A stretch of 64,000 nt of DNA, taken from positions 62,001 to 126,000 of the forward strand of contig NZ_LELA01000073.1 of NCBI RefSeq assembly GCF_001677955.1, written 5' to 3'. Within the stretch, counting starts at the first letter, position 1, and the number at the start of each line of letters is the position of its first letter. Below the pieces are notes generated by a model. It had not been told where the DNA came from and ran no database searches. It saw only the letters and a program-made list of their open reading frames with translations. Positions 9,410-19,113 of this stretch are shown here, piece after piece. The translations under genes were made by a program, and so were the position numbers. The stretch comes from Chryseobacterium sp. BGARF1 (GTDB taxonomy: Bacteria; Bacteroidota; Bacteroidia; Flavobacteriales; Weeksellaceae).

Positions 9410-10588
9410 TTAAACATCTTTATGCGAATTAAAGAAATCAAGCATGGTTGTTAAAGCATTTTCACTATGCATTCTTTCTCCGTTCTCAAGCGATTCCTGT
9501 GCTATCTTCGAGGCTCTTTTAAACATATTGGTTTCATATTCAGAAATAGCGCTTTCTATTGTGTTACATTGAGAAGAAGTTAGAGTTTCGCTTAATTCTA
9601 AAGCATCAAGCATTGCCATATTTACACCTTCACCTGCAAATGGCGGCATTAAATGGGCTGCATCACCAATAATGGTAAGGTTTTTTACTGTTTTCCAATT
9701 TTGATTTAAAGGCATACAATAGATTGGGCGCGGAATAAAAGGAGTAGAGGTATTTTCGAACAATTCATACCAAATAGAGCTCCAATCTGGATATTCTTTT
9801 TGAAACCATTTTAACACCTCAGATCGATCAGAAAGATCAGAAAGATCTAAACCGGACGCAACTGCCCAATTTTCATCAGCTTTAAAACTTGCGTAAAAAC
9901 CAATTTCACCATTTGCTTTTTGTCCCATTAAAATATTTTGTTCGTTCCCGAAAGCCATAATTTTTCCACCACGAAGTATTTTAGAAATATTGGGAACTCT
10001 TTTTTCGGCTTCATAAATAGTACCTTCAAGCATTGTAATACCAGAATAAAATGGTTTGATGTCTGTAAGATAAGGCCGTATTTTTGAGTTTGCACCATCG
10101 GAACCGATCACAACATCTGCATATGCGCTTTCCTTATTTTTGAAATGCAGCAACCAGCCGTCATCTTGCTGCGTCATTGAAAGAAAATGACTGTCCCAAA
10201 CAATGGTTTCAGGATCTAAAGATTCCAGCAGGATCTTTCGTAAAACACCTCGCTCTATTTCTGGACGGAAATGTTCATCTCCAAAATTTTCATCTTGTTT
10301 TTCTCCGTGATCGCTGAAGAATATTTCTGCTTTATGGTTTGTAATGGTCGATTGATCCGCACCTACCATAAAATTGTTTTTAAAATCTTCCAGCAGACCT
10401 GCTTTTCGCAATGCAGCCAAACCAGATTCATCATGCAGATCAAGAGGTGAGCCTTGTACTCGTGCGTTTTTATTTAGATCTCTTTCATACACTTTCACTT
10501 CTACGTCTTTTAACTGTAAAAGTTTTGCCAACGTCAATCCGCCTGGGCCTCCACCTACAATGGCTACTTTTTTATTTTGTAATAACAT
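9410..10588 (-). CDS. TetX-like FAD-dependent monooxygenase
   Basis: Cytoplasmic class A flavoprotein monooxygenase of 392 residues. The dinucleotide fold VAIVGGGPGGLTLAKLL starts at residue 8, and the second FAD motif IIGDAAHLMPPFAGEGVN lies near residue 315. The whole chain is collinear with Tet(X), which hydroxylates tetracyclines. However, by eye the Tet(X) drug-binding residues are not kept: its LHFGISF segment (His234) reads IGFYASF here, and NGNRLMA (Arg213) reads RGGKIMA. Tetracycline inactivation should therefore not be assumed. The AraC-type gene ends 24 bases upstream on the same strand, so the two probably form an operon. The natural substrate is unknown. Confidence 0.82.
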   Translation of the reverse strand: MLLQNKKVAIVGGGPGGLTLAKLLQLKDVEVKVYERDLNKNARVQGSPLDLHDESGLAALRKAGLLEDFKNNFMVGADQSTITNHKAEIFFSDHGEKQDENFGDEHFRPEIERGVLRKILLESLDPETIVWDSHFLSMTQQDDGWLLHFKNKESAYADVVIGSDGANSKIRPYLTDIKPFYSGITMLEGTIYEAEKRVPNISKILRGGKIMAFGNEQNILMGQKANGEIGFYASFKADENWAVASGLDLSDLSDRSEVLKWFQKEYPDWSSIWYELFENTSTPFIPRPIYCMPLNQNWKTVKNLTIIGDAAHLMPPFAGEGVNMAMLDALELSETLTSSQCNTIESAISEYETNMFKRASKIAQESLENGERMHSENALTTMLDFFNSHKDV

Positions 10589-10612
10589 TATTTAAAAATT
10601 TATAATGCAAAA

Positions 10613-11362
10613 TTACTTTGGGCTGTAGACTAAAAATTGTAAAAATCGGTCGTTTTCGTTTTTGTGTAATTCTTTTGGTGAAACACCCGAGAGTTGTTTT
10701 ATTTCTTTGATGAAATGCGATTGGTCTGTAAAATTAAGTTGCGGATAAAGTTCGCCATTTTTAATATAATCAAGTGACGCCTGAAATCGAAGGATTTTAC
10801 AATATGCTTTTAAAGAAAGCCCAAATTGCTGGTTAAAATAACGGTTGATCTGTCGTGGACTCCACAGTATTTTTTCTGAAACCTCTTTGATAGGGATTTC
10901 GCCATTTGACTCGAAAATCAACTGAAATAATCTGCGTTTTCTTTCGTCTATTTTTTCAGGTAATAAGTTTGAAATTTTTTGTGTTATTTTTTCGCAAAAT
11001 TGATTAAAATCATTCAAATCATCAGGATTGAAGTCCCAGGAATCATTCTGTAGTATCTTCCCGGAATTTAAAATGTCAGCAATAGATTCATTAAAAATAT
11101 ATTCAATCGCAAAAGGGAGAAAGCTAACGGAAAAGAAATTTGAAATTTCCGGAGTAGTGTATTTAGGTTTGGTTTCTAACCCCAACAATGCAACGATAAG
11201 CGTTTGGTCATTTGTTTTTGAAAATATAAGATCAACTTTCCCATTAGGAATAATTACAGCATTATTCTGTTGCGAAATATTCTGCAAGGAAGAGAAGCAA
11301 TAGACAAAATCTGCTAAAGATTGGTCTGGCTCAACAAGTTTAAAATTTAGCTTTTTTTCCAT
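10613..11362 (-). CDS. AraC-family transcriptional regulator
   Basis: DNA-binding regulator of 249 residues. The C-terminal ~100 residues carry two helix-turn-helix units typical of AraC proteins: IPIKEVSEKILWSPRQINRY followed by FGLSLKAYCKILRFQASL, then LNFTDQSHFIKEIKQLSGVSPKEL. The N-terminal part (DQSLADFVYCFSSLQ...VIIPNGKVDLIF) resembles the DUF6597 domain often found in this type. It stands upstream of the TetX-like monooxygenase with a 24-base gap and is probably co-transcribed with it, so it likely controls that enzyme. The inducer is not known. Confidence 0.85.
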   Translation of the reverse strand: MEKKLNFKLVEPDQSLADFVYCFSSLQNISQQNNAVIIPNGKVDLIFSKTNDQTLIVALLGLETKPKYTTPEISNFFSVSFLPFAIEYIFNESIADILNSGKILQNDSWDFNPDDLNDFNQFCEKITQKISNLLPEKIDERKRRLFQLIFESNGEIPIKEVSEKILWSPRQINRYFNQQFGLSLKAYCKILRFQASLDYIKNGELYPQLNFTDQSHFIKEIKQLSGVSPKELHKNENDRFLQFLVYSPK

Positions 11363-11472
11363 TACTTTTTTGGCAGTTGTCTCTAGAAATTTGTTTTCAT
11401 TTAAATATTACCTCTTTTATATTGCTAATTACAAATGTAATAAACTCAGAAGAAGAAAAGTCTTAAAATGGT

Positions 11473-11508
11473 AAAAAAAAGCCATGATTTTATGATCAAA
11501 CCATGGCT
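11473..11508 (-). terminator. Rho-independent terminator of the outer-membrane receptor gene
   Basis: On the minus strand AGCCATGGTTT pairs with AAATCATGGCT, and the stem is followed directly by a run of eight T. It lies about 25 bases after the stop of the 696-residue receptor gene and separates it from the AraC operon. Confidence 0.8.
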
Positions 11509-11531
11509 GTAATTATTTTTTGTAAATGTGA

Positions 11532-13622
11532 TTAGAAGGTTGTTGCAGGAGCGGTATCATTATTCAATTTACGGTTAACTTCATTCTTTTTACCTTTAGC
11601 AAAATCGTAACCGATTCCCAGAATAAACATATTTCTGTTGTTGTAAATATTGGTTGTCCCCATATAGTTTACCAAACTTTCATCAAGTGTTTTTGTCTTA
11701 TATCTTGATGGCATTCCCAACCAGTACATTCCGGTCGTGAACGTCCAGTCTTTCATTTTGTAATTAGCAAAAATGTGGTTTTGATTTTCATTGGTACTTA
11801 AAAAAGCTCCACTTAATGTATAAACAGGAATATTAAACATATAGGTAACACTCAGATTTTTATATTCAGAAGAAATAGTAAAATTATTTCCTAAATAATT
11901 ATTTTTAAGCAAAGCACCTGAGTTTGTTTTTACACGTTGCATTGTAGGATAAATATTGGCTTTTATGACCAATAATCTATTTCCAAAAGGTTTTACCGAT
12001 CCTGTAAACTGCACTCCTGTTCTTGAACTAAACTGTGCATTTTCGTAGGTTAATGCGTATTGAGTATTGTTATTGTACAAAACATACATGCTGTTGATCG
12101 CATTGTCTACATAGTTGTAGAAAAGATTTGCATTAAAATCGAAGAATTTATTATTGTAAGAATAATTCAAATTATTATTCCACGCTTTTTGTATGTTAAG
12201 ATAAGGGTTTCCTGTAGAAACAATATTGGGAACAACCTGATTGATGTTCGGGCTCAACGACGCGCTTCCAGGGCTGTAAGGTGTATAGCTGCTTGTGAAT
12301 CGCAGACTTTGATTTTTTTTGAGCTCGTATCCTAAAATTATTTTAGGTGTGATGGTCCAGTCGTCATCTGTGGTTGCGGCCGTTTTATTGTGAATATTGG
12401 TTAAGCCTAAACCAATACGATACATTAGTTTTTTGCTTTTACCTGCAAATTCAGAATATAGATATTGAGTTAAATAATTAACAGAATAATCGAAATTTCC
12501 TGCTAAGTTTTCAAGCGTATTATCGACGTTATTATTATCAATTCTATACCCGGTACTTAGTTTCCCTGCTTTGAAATCATGAGTGTAAGCAACTTCTCCT
12601 ACAATGCTGTTTTGTTTGGCTTTTAGGTTCATATCATTATCAAAAACAATATTTCCGGAGCCAATGATCCATTCTTTATCCAATTGAAAACTTTCGCTGG
12701 TGTAGGAAGAACCTACAATATTAAAACTGATCTCGTCTTTTTTGCTTAATTTTTTAGAAAAATATAGATCAAGCTTTGGAGGATTGTAACTTTCTCCGCT
12801 GTATTGCGATGTTCCGTGGAGTTCTGAGCTATTATCTTTTGTGAAAATACTTTGCCCGTTCCCTTTAGAGAAATAATTATAAATATTCATCGAAAATTTT
12901 GCCTGAAATACATAATTATCTATCAAAGAATTGGTGTATCTTAAGGCAATATCCTGATAAGTATATCCGAAATGATCTATTTTATTTTCATTGGTATTGT
13001 AATGAGAATTCTGCAAAGTATAATCGTAGACTCTATTTACAGCACGATTGTCGTAATCTCTGAAATTAATTGAATATTCAAGTCCAAGATTATTCCTTCC
13101 ATTCGTATAATTCGCATAGGCTTGTCCGTTTACAAAACCCGTTGTTAATGCAGAGCTCACAGAACTACCTGCTGCAAAACCAAGTTCCGGATTTCTTGTG
13201 ATAATATTAACCACAGTATCGGCTCTTGTCGCCCATCGAGTAGGTGGATTGTCATAATATTCAACTCGTACTACATTTTCAGGTCTTATACCTCGAGCTT
13301 GTAATTCTGTAGATTCAACACCATTAATTAACAGTAAAAATTTACCTCCTTTAATACTGGTGATACTGCTGGAAATAGGATCAAACTGAAGTTCGGGCAG
13401 AGTCTGTAACAAATCATTGGCGTATCTGGCTTTTTTTAAAGCTTCTTCATCAAAACTATAAACCGCTTTGTCTACAAATTGTTTTTTGCGTTGCGATTTT
13501 ATCAGAACCTCTTGAATATCTTTTGTATTTTGAACCGAATCTTTAACTGTTGAAGTATTGTTTTCCTGCGCAAAAGCTAAGCTGCCCATTATTAAGAAGG
13601 CTAAACTTATTTGTTTTTTCAT
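11532..13622 (-). CDS. TonB-dependent receptor-like outer-membrane beta-barrel protein
   Basis: Outer-membrane protein of 696 residues with signal peptide MKKQISLAFLIMGSLAFAQ. A plug-like region (IQEVLIKSQRKKQFVDKAVYSFDEEALKKARYANDLLQTLPEL, residues ~36-80, then GGKFLLLINGVESTELQARGI) precedes a long strand-rich barrel. The plug has NG-VEST in place of the usual ING-V-P text, and there is no carboxypeptidase-like N-terminal domain. This matches the 'outer membrane beta-barrel family' group of Bacteroidota rather than SusC. No SusD, transporter or regulator lies beside it, so the cargo cannot be guessed. It is flanked by its own terminator at 11473-11508. Confidence 0.78.
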   Translation of the reverse strand: MKKQISLAFLIMGSLAFAQENNTSTVKDSVQNTKDIQEVLIKSQRKKQFVDKAVYSFDEEALKKARYANDLLQTLPELQFDPISSSITSIKGGKFLLLINGVESTELQARGIRPENVVRVEYYDNPPTRWATRADTVVNIITRNPELGFAAGSSVSSALTTGFVNGQAYANYTNGRNNLGLEYSINFRDYDNRAVNRVYDYTLQNSHYNTNENKIDHFGYTYQDIALRYTNSLIDNYVFQAKFSMNIYNYFSKGNGQSIFTKDNSSELHGTSQYSGESYNPPKLDLYFSKKLSKKDEISFNIVGSSYTSESFQLDKEWIIGSGNIVFDNDMNLKAKQNSIVGEVAYTHDFKAGKLSTGYRIDNNNVDNTLENLAGNFDYSVNYLTQYLYSEFAGKSKKLMYRIGLGLTNIHNKTAATTDDDWTITPKIILGYELKKNQSLRFTSSYTPYSPGSASLSPNINQVVPNIVSTGNPYLNIQKAWNNNLNYSYNNKFFDFNANLFYNYVDNAINSMYVLYNNNTQYALTYENAQFSSRTGVQFTGSVKPFGNRLLVIKANIYPTMQRVKTNSGALLKNNYLGNNFTISSEYKNLSVTYMFNIPVYTLSGAFLSTNENQNHIFANYKMKDWTFTTGMYWLGMPSRYKTKTLDESLVNYMGTTNIYNNRNMFILGIGYDFAKGKKNEVNRKLNNDTAPATTF

Positions 13623-13796
13623 GTAGTTTTCTTGGAAAGATTATGAGCGTCAAATTTAGAACAATCGATTGTCTTATCAAAAGAAATTTCACGTTAATTG
13701 GAATAATTTAATTGTAAAGCTTTTTGAATTAGTAAAATAAATAATATGTTTTTTAAATTATTGCCTTGTGAAAGTCTCTGGGGTTTGATTTCGTTA

Positions 13797-14084
13797 TCAA
13801 CTATCGGGATATTCTTTTTTTAAATTTTTATCCAAAATAAAAGGAACAAAAGGAAGTACAGATCCTATAAGATATATGATAATTCTTTTAATGCTCCATC
13901 GATATTTAAGAGAGGCAGCAATGAGAATAACCGCATAGATTAGAAATAAAACCCCGTGAATCCAGCCAAAATATTTTACAGGCTCAGCAATATCAAGTAT
14001 ATATTTAATGGGCATTGCAATAAAAAGTAAAATTAAATAAGAGATACCTTCGATGATTGCTGTTTTACGGTAAAGATTAATCAT
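13797..14084 (-). CDS. DUF3817-family small membrane protein
   Basis: Integral membrane protein of 95 residues with about three hydrophobic helices. The opening RKTAIIEGISYLILLFIAMPIKYI and the block EPVKYFGWIHGVLFLIYAV are characteristic of the DUF3817 family (YdzA-like), whose function is unknown. It is transcribed away from the export operon that begins at 14318. The 233 bases between them must hold both promoters, but I see no clear consensus there. Confidence 0.8.
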   Translation of the reverse strand: MINLYRKTAIIEGISYLILLFIAMPIKYILDIAEPVKYFGWIHGVLFLIYAVILIAASLKYRWSIKRIIIYLIGSVLPFVPFILDKNLKKEYPDS

Positions 14085-14317
14085 AAAATTAGAATGGTTT
14101 AGAATGTTGATTTTTCAATATTTTTTTTTGAATCTCAATAATAAATCAAAAAAACTGATAAAATTTATCCTTTTTTCTTATCGGGTGTAAAATTGCAACA
14201 AATTATTATATATTAAATCGAATTTTAGTGATTTTTTAATTAAATTTATACCAGTACAAATCATATTCACTGTCTTACGAGAAAATTCTAAGCAGTAAAA
14301 TATTTTAATAGAAAATT

Positions 14318-15757
14318 ATGAAAATTATGAGGTGCAAGAAAATTCTATTTGTTTCTTTTCTGATGATTTCCTCTAAAATGTTTTGTCAGCAATACACTCT
14401 GAAGGAATGTATTGAAAAAGGGAAACAAAATAATGTCATTATAAAACTGGCAGAACAGTCTTTGGAAACCCGGGAAAAACTTCTGCAATCCAACAAAAAT
14501 AATAGTCTTCCGAAAGTAGATTTTCTTGGGGGTTACAATTATATCGGTGAGCCTATAAAAGTTAATCTGCAACAGGTAAAAGACGGAATCGTGGAAGGCT
14601 CGGCAAATCAAAGTGTATATTCTGCCAATGCAGCGTATCAACAGATTACAGGAAACCAGCTTTCACAACCGGTAAAGGATGTGATTTACCAGACTTCTAA
14701 AGATATTATCAGTGCCGTTTATCCCAACTATAATCCCGCAATCACAAAGCAAAGTTATTTTTTAGCTGGAATTTTAGTGCGCCAACCTATTTATTTAGGT
14801 GGAAAACTAAATGCAACAAAAGAGCTCTCAAAACAACAGGTAGAAAGCGGAAAAGCAAATCTTGAATCTTCTCAGGATCTTACGGCTTATAATATTTCTT
14901 TACATTATATTCAGGTGATGTATCTGAATTCGATGATTAAAAAGCAGGAGAAGATTGTAGAATCTCTTGAAAACAATGAAAAATATGCGCAAAGCCTTCT
15001 GAAGGCCGAGATTATTCCGCCATACCTGAAAAACTGGTCAAATATTACAAAACTTCAGGGCGAAACCAATCTTAAAAATCTAAAACTCGAAAAAGAAAAT
15101 GCGCTGTTGACTTTGAAAGACCTTATGGGTATTTCTCTTGATGAATCATTGGAAATAAATGAAGAATTGAATGAAGACATTACCGTACCGAATTTTTCTT
15201 CATCTGAAAAAAATACAGATTTAAAATTATTATTAAGCAAAAAGAAAGAAGCCGAAACAGCTCATAATATTACAAAGTCGCTTTCAAGACCCAATATTTT
15301 TGCTATTGGAAATTATCAGTTTTTCAGAAACGATTTACCGCTAATTACTCCACCATGGTTGGTTGGAATAGAAATGCAATGGACGCTTTTTGATCCTGAA
15401 AGAAAATCTAGAAATTTAGCTTCAGCATCATTAATAAAGGAAGCCGACCTTCTTATTAATCAAAAGCAAAAATCGGTGAATTTGGCGACTAAAATTTCTG
15501 AAAATAAATTAATAAGCTTTAAAGAACAGAATGAAACGTTTGATGCAGCAAGACAGCAGACCTACACCACCACCGAAATGGTAAGAAAAAGAATGGAAAA
15601 CAGTCTGTCTTCTGTAAAAGATGTGAACGATGCTTTACAGCTTCAGTACGAGGCCGAAAAACTATATTATACGTCTTTAGTTGCTTACCAAACCGTGATT
15701 GCAACCTATTTTTATATCACAGGAAACGTCGAAAACATTACCAATTACATCCCTTAA
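14318..15757 (+). CDS. TolC-family outer-membrane efflux protein
   Basis: Outer-membrane exit duct of 479 residues. A signal peptide covers about the first 24 residues (ending SKMFCQ). The rest shows two repeated helical halves with long heptad-like stretches, for example EKQEKIVESLENNEKYAQSL and KEKENALLTLKDLMGI, as in TolC. It starts a four-gene operon: the HlyD-type adaptor follows after 12 bases, then two ABC-2-type permeases. The complex would span both membranes and expel a small molecule or drug. No regulator is adjacent. Confidence 0.85.
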   Translation: MKIMRCKKILFVSFLMISSKMFCQQYTLKECIEKGKQNNVIIKLAEQSLETREKLLQSNKNNSLPKVDFLGGYNYIGEPIKVNLQQVKDGIVEGSANQSVYSANAAYQQITGNQLSQPVKDVIYQTSKDIISAVYPNYNPAITKQSYFLAGILVRQPIYLGGKLNATKELSKQQVESGKANLESSQDLTAYNISLHYIQVMYLNSMIKKQEKIVESLENNEKYAQSLLKAEIIPPYLKNWSNITKLQGETNLKNLKLEKENALLTLKDLMGISLDESLEINEELNEDITVPNFSSSEKNTDLKLLLSKKKEAETAHNITKSLSRPNIFAIGNYQFFRNDLPLITPPWLVGIEMQWTLFDPERKSRNLASASLIKEADLLINQKQKSVNLATKISENKLISFKEQNETFDAARQQTYTTTEMVRKRMENSLSSVKDVNDALQLQYEAEKLYYTSLVAYQTVIATYFYITGNVENITNYIP

Positions 15758-15769
15758 TCTGATAACAAG

Positions 15770-16765
15770 ATGAAAAACTTTATAAAAAATTACTGGGCCG
15801 TTTTTATTCCAATTATTGTATTGGTCATTGCTCTTATTTATCTTTTTCAAAACAAATCTCCCGAAACCCAAAAAGAAGCAGTAATAGGAATGGTAGATGC
15901 CGAATTTGTGGATGTTTCTCCTTCGTTGCCCGGAAGAGTGGTTGAATTATTGGTGAAAGAAGGCGATGATGTAAAGGAAGGGCAAATTGTAGCTCAAATG
16001 AAAACTTCAGAGATTGAAACCATCCAGGCTCAGATTTCTGAAGCGGTGACGGTTGCTCAAAATCAATTAGATAAAATTAATCGTGGTGTAGAACCTGAAG
16101 TTTTAAAATCTGCAGAAAATCTTCAACAAATCGCCAAACAACAGATGGATTTGATGAATAAAACGTATACTCGTTTTCAGAATCTTTATTCAGAAGGGGT
16201 GGTTTCAGGGCAGGAAAGAGACGTTATTTATTTTAAGTATAAAGCGGCACAAAAAGAACTGGAAACGGCAAATCTTAATGTTCAACTTCTACAACGCGGA
16301 AATAATCAGGAATTAAAAAATTCAGCTCAGGCAATTTTAAATCAGGCGAAAGGTGCCGATCAGCTTGCTCAGGAAATAAAAGATAATGCTTCTATAAAAG
16401 CTCCCGCTTCAGGAAAAATTTCGACGATGATTTCTAATAAAGGCGAAATGGTAAATGCGGGTTATCCGATGATGACAATTCAGAAGGACCATTCTTTTTT
16501 TGTGAAATTTAATCTTCGTCAAAATCAAATGACCAAAATTGATAAAGGCAGTACGGTGAAGATGAGAATTCCGGGCTGTTTGCCGGAAGAAATTAAAGGA
16601 ACTGTGATAGAATTGGCTCCAGCTTTAGGATATGCAGATTGGGTTCCCGAAAAACAGAATGGCGAATTTGAACTGAGAACTTTTCAGATAAAAGTAAAGC
16701 CTGAAAATATCAACTCTATAAAAGGACTTCGCTCAGGAATGACTGCACAGCTTATTTTTGATTAA
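15770..16765 (+). CDS. HlyD/EmrA-type membrane fusion protein
   Basis: Periplasmic adaptor of 331 residues anchored by one N-terminal helix (WAVFIPIIVLVIALIYLF, residues ~10-27). A split lipoyl domain surrounds the motifs LPGRVVELLVKEGDDVKEGQ and IKAPASGKISTMISNKGEMV, with a coiled-coil hairpin between (residues ~85-200). The final part is a beta-barrel domain (FFVKFNLRQNQMTKI). It links the inner-membrane permeases encoded downstream with the TolC protein encoded 12 bases upstream. The family is secure and the cargo unknown. Confidence 0.88.
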   Translation: MKNFIKNYWAVFIPIIVLVIALIYLFQNKSPETQKEAVIGMVDAEFVDVSPSLPGRVVELLVKEGDDVKEGQIVAQMKTSEIETIQAQISEAVTVAQNQLDKINRGVEPEVLKSAENLQQIAKQQMDLMNKTYTRFQNLYSEGVVSGQERDVIYFKYKAAQKELETANLNVQLLQRGNNQELKNSAQAILNQAKGADQLAQEIKDNASIKAPASGKISTMISNKGEMVNAGYPMMTIQKDHSFFVKFNLRQNQMTKIDKGSTVKMRIPGCLPEEIKGTVIELAPALGYADWVPEKQNGEFELRTFQIKVKPENINSIKGLRSGMTAQLIFD

Positions 16766-16798
16766 AAATATTCTTTTAATTCAGTAAAATTAAAACTA

Positions 16799-17965
16799 TT
16801 GAAAACCATTAGCCAAATCATGATCCGGGAATGGAAACGAATTTTTTCGATTCCTAATTTCTACGTGATCCTGTTAGTCATTCCGCCGATAATTTTTCTT
16901 TTTTACGGATTTATTTATCAGAAACAATTTGCAAAAGAGCTTCCAATGGCGGTTTGGGACGAAGACCAATCTTCTGTTTCGCGAACATTGATCGATATGA
17001 TGGAACATAATGAGTATATTCACTTTACTCAAACGGTTTACAGCAATGCAGAAATTGAGAAATTAATGCGGGAAGGAAAGATTTTCGGAGCGGTACATTT
17101 TCCGAAAAATCTGGAAGCAGATGCCAAGAAAAATCATCAATCGAATATTACACTTTATACCAACGGTGCTTATCTGGTTCCTGCAAAAATGATTTACAAA
17201 GGTGCTGCTGGAGTAATCATTAAAGGAGGTCTTGCGGTTGTTCTTCAAAAAGCAGAAAAACAAGGAATGCCTGCTGAAAAAGCAAACACTTTGGTACAAC
17301 CTATTAAACTCAATACAACAACATTGTACAATCCAGATTTTAATTATCAGATGTATCTTACACCGGGATTGATAACGGTTGGGCTTCAAATGGCGCTGAT
17401 TGTTGCAGCAGTTTTAATTTTAAATTTGGAATTTAAACGAAACACCATTGATGAACTTTTACAGATATCTACTTCATCTTCACAGATTGTGATTGGAAAA
17501 ATGCTCGCTCACCTTTGCATTTCGTGGATTCTTTTTGTGTTGGTCGCTTATGTTGTTTTTCCTGTTTATGAATTGGGAAAACCACAAACCGATTTTAATT
17601 TTTTCCTGATTTACACCTTGATGTCTCTGGCGTGTATTGGGATTGGGATGATGCTTTCTGCAATTTCCAATAATCTGCTTTTTGTAACAGATGTTGCTTT
17701 GTTTTTTACGTCACCAGCATTTGTTTTCAGTGGATTTACATTTCCGAGATGGGCAATGCCTTGGTACGACCAGTTTTATGCTGACATCATGCCTTATACT
17801 CACTTTTTAGACGGATTTATTAAGCTTTATTTTATGGAACTTCCATTGTCTTATGCTACTCCTGAAATTGTGAAATTATTGGTTTTTATTGGAGTGACGT
17901 TTCCGTTGAGCGTTGTGTTTTTTCAGAAAAAAATCAATCAATATCTTAAAGAAAATCAGGCATGA
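16799..17965 (+). CDS. ABC-2-type transporter permease, first of a pair
   Basis: Inner-membrane permease of 388 residues. One hydrophobic helix near residues 20-40 is followed by a large periplasmic part (~45-190) and then five C-terminal helices, the plan of YhhJ/YbhR-like ABC-2 permeases. The end, FVFSGFTFPRWAMPWYDQFYADIMPYTHFLDGFI, is typical. The start given is TTG; an ATG at 16820 (MIREWKRIF) is a real alternative. The stop overlaps the next permease by 4 bases (ATGA), so both are translated together. No ATP-binding subunit is encoded in this operon, which is unusual for an ABC exporter. Confidence 0.83.
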   Translation: MKTISQIMIREWKRIFSIPNFYVILLVIPPIIFLFYGFIYQKQFAKELPMAVWDEDQSSVSRTLIDMMEHNEYIHFTQTVYSNAEIEKLMREGKIFGAVHFPKNLEADAKKNHQSNITLYTNGAYLVPAKMIYKGAAGVIIKGGLAVVLQKAEKQGMPAEKANTLVQPIKLNTTTLYNPDFNYQMYLTPGLITVGLQMALIVAAVLILNLEFKRNTIDELLQISTSSSQIVIGKMLAHLCISWILFVLVAYVVFPVYELGKPQTDFNFFLIYTLMSLACIGIGMMLSAISNNLLFVTDVALFFTSPAFVFSGFTFPRWAMPWYDQFYADIMPYTHFLDGFIKLYFMELPLSYATPEIVKLLVFIGVTFPLSVVFFQKKINQYLKENQA

Positions 17966-19107
17966 AAGAGGTTTTAGAAATACTGAAAAGAGAAATTAGA
18001 AACGTTTCAAAAGATTCGAGTCTGTTTCTGATTTTGCTTTTGGCGCCGATTCTTTATGCATTTATGTATGGAAGTATTTACCTGAATAAAGGTGAAGAAA
18101 AAGTAAGATTGGCGTTGATTGATAACGATGGAACTGCGATTTCCAGAACATTGACACAACAATTAAACTCGACTCCGATGATAGAAATTGTACCGAGTTC
18201 AAATATTTCTGAAGCTCAGGAAATGATGTTTCAGGGAGAAGTTCAGGGCTATTTTTATATTCAGTCTGGTTTTGAAAAGAATATTTTTTCGTTGAAACAG
18301 ACGAATGTGAATTTAGTTTTGAATGCTTCAAGGTTTTTACCTTCAAGCGATTTACTGAGTACCGCTACAAAAGTTTGTCTTACTGTTGGAGCAGGCGTTA
18401 GAAAAACGTATTTTAATAAACAAGGAATGGGAGAGGACGAAGCGATGAAAATGACCAATCCTATTAACATGGATTACCGCCCGTTGTACAATTCCAGTAT
18501 GACTTACGGCGCGTTTCTTTTGCCTGGATTATTAGCCATTATTTTACAGCAAACTCTTTTGATTGGTGTTGCAGCAGCTTTTACATCAGAAAGAGAAGAG
18601 AAGAAATTATTAAGTCTTTATCAAATTTCAAAGCAGAGCATTTCTAAAATGATTTTTGGAAAAAGTCTGCTTTATTTTATTGTATTTATGATTTTCGGGT
18701 TCTTCTTTTCAGTAGTGAATTTTTCGGTTTTTGATGTTGAGGTTAGAGGAAATTACTTCGACCTTGCTGTTGTTTCTGCATTATTTATTGCAACAATTAT
18801 TGTTTTTGGAATGCTGATTGGTAGTTTCTTTAAAACTAAACTTTTTGCTTTTCAGGTTTTGGTATTTTCATCATATCCTATTTTTTTGATTACTGGATAT
18901 TCTATGCCGTATCAAGCATTGCCAAGATTTGTTCAGATGTTGTCTGACATGCTTCCAACATCTCCGTTTCTTAAAACTTATATTTCGATTGTACAAGCAG
19001 GAGGTTCGCTTTCTGATAATCTAAATTCGGTAATCCATTTGGTGATTTTATGGATTGTTTTTGAACTTCTTTTAATTCTTAGAATAAAATATTTAGTTAA
19101 AATATAA
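17962..19107 (+). CDS. ABC-2-type transporter permease, second of a pair
   Basis: Inner-membrane permease of 381 residues with the same plan as its upstream partner: one N-terminal helix (SLFLILLLAPILYAFMYGS), a large periplasmic domain, then five helices and the ending ITGYSMPYQALPRFVQMLSDMLPTSPFL. It overlaps the upstream gene by 4 bases. The two permeases are divergent in sequence and probably make a heterodimer. They resemble YhhJ/YhiI-type exporters in which an ATPase (RbbA) is normally present, yet none is found here. The gene ends 6 bases before the convergent sdhB stop. Confidence 0.83.
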   Translation: MKEVLEILKREIRNVSKDSSLFLILLLAPILYAFMYGSIYLNKGEEKVRLALIDNDGTAISRTLTQQLNSTPMIEIVPSSNISEAQEMMFQGEVQGYFYIQSGFEKNIFSLKQTNVNLVLNASRFLPSSDLLSTATKVCLTVGAGVRKTYFNKQGMGEDEAMKMTNPINMDYRPLYNSSMTYGAFLLPGLLAIILQQTLLIGVAAAFTSEREEKKLLSLYQISKQSISKMIFGKSLLYFIVFMIFGFFFSVVNFSVFDVEVRGNYFDLAVVSALFIATIIVFGMLIGSFFKTKLFAFQVLVFSSYPIFLITGYSMPYQALPRFVQMLSDMLPTSPFLKTYISIVQAGGSLSDNLNSVIHLVILWIVFELLLILRIKYLVKI

Positions 19108-19113
19108 TGGTTT

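Noticed and set aside
9410..10588. Calling the monooxygenase a tetracycline-resistance gene tet(X)
   Set aside because: The fold agrees, but the drug-contact residues appear replaced and the context is an AraC-regulated pair, not a mobile element.
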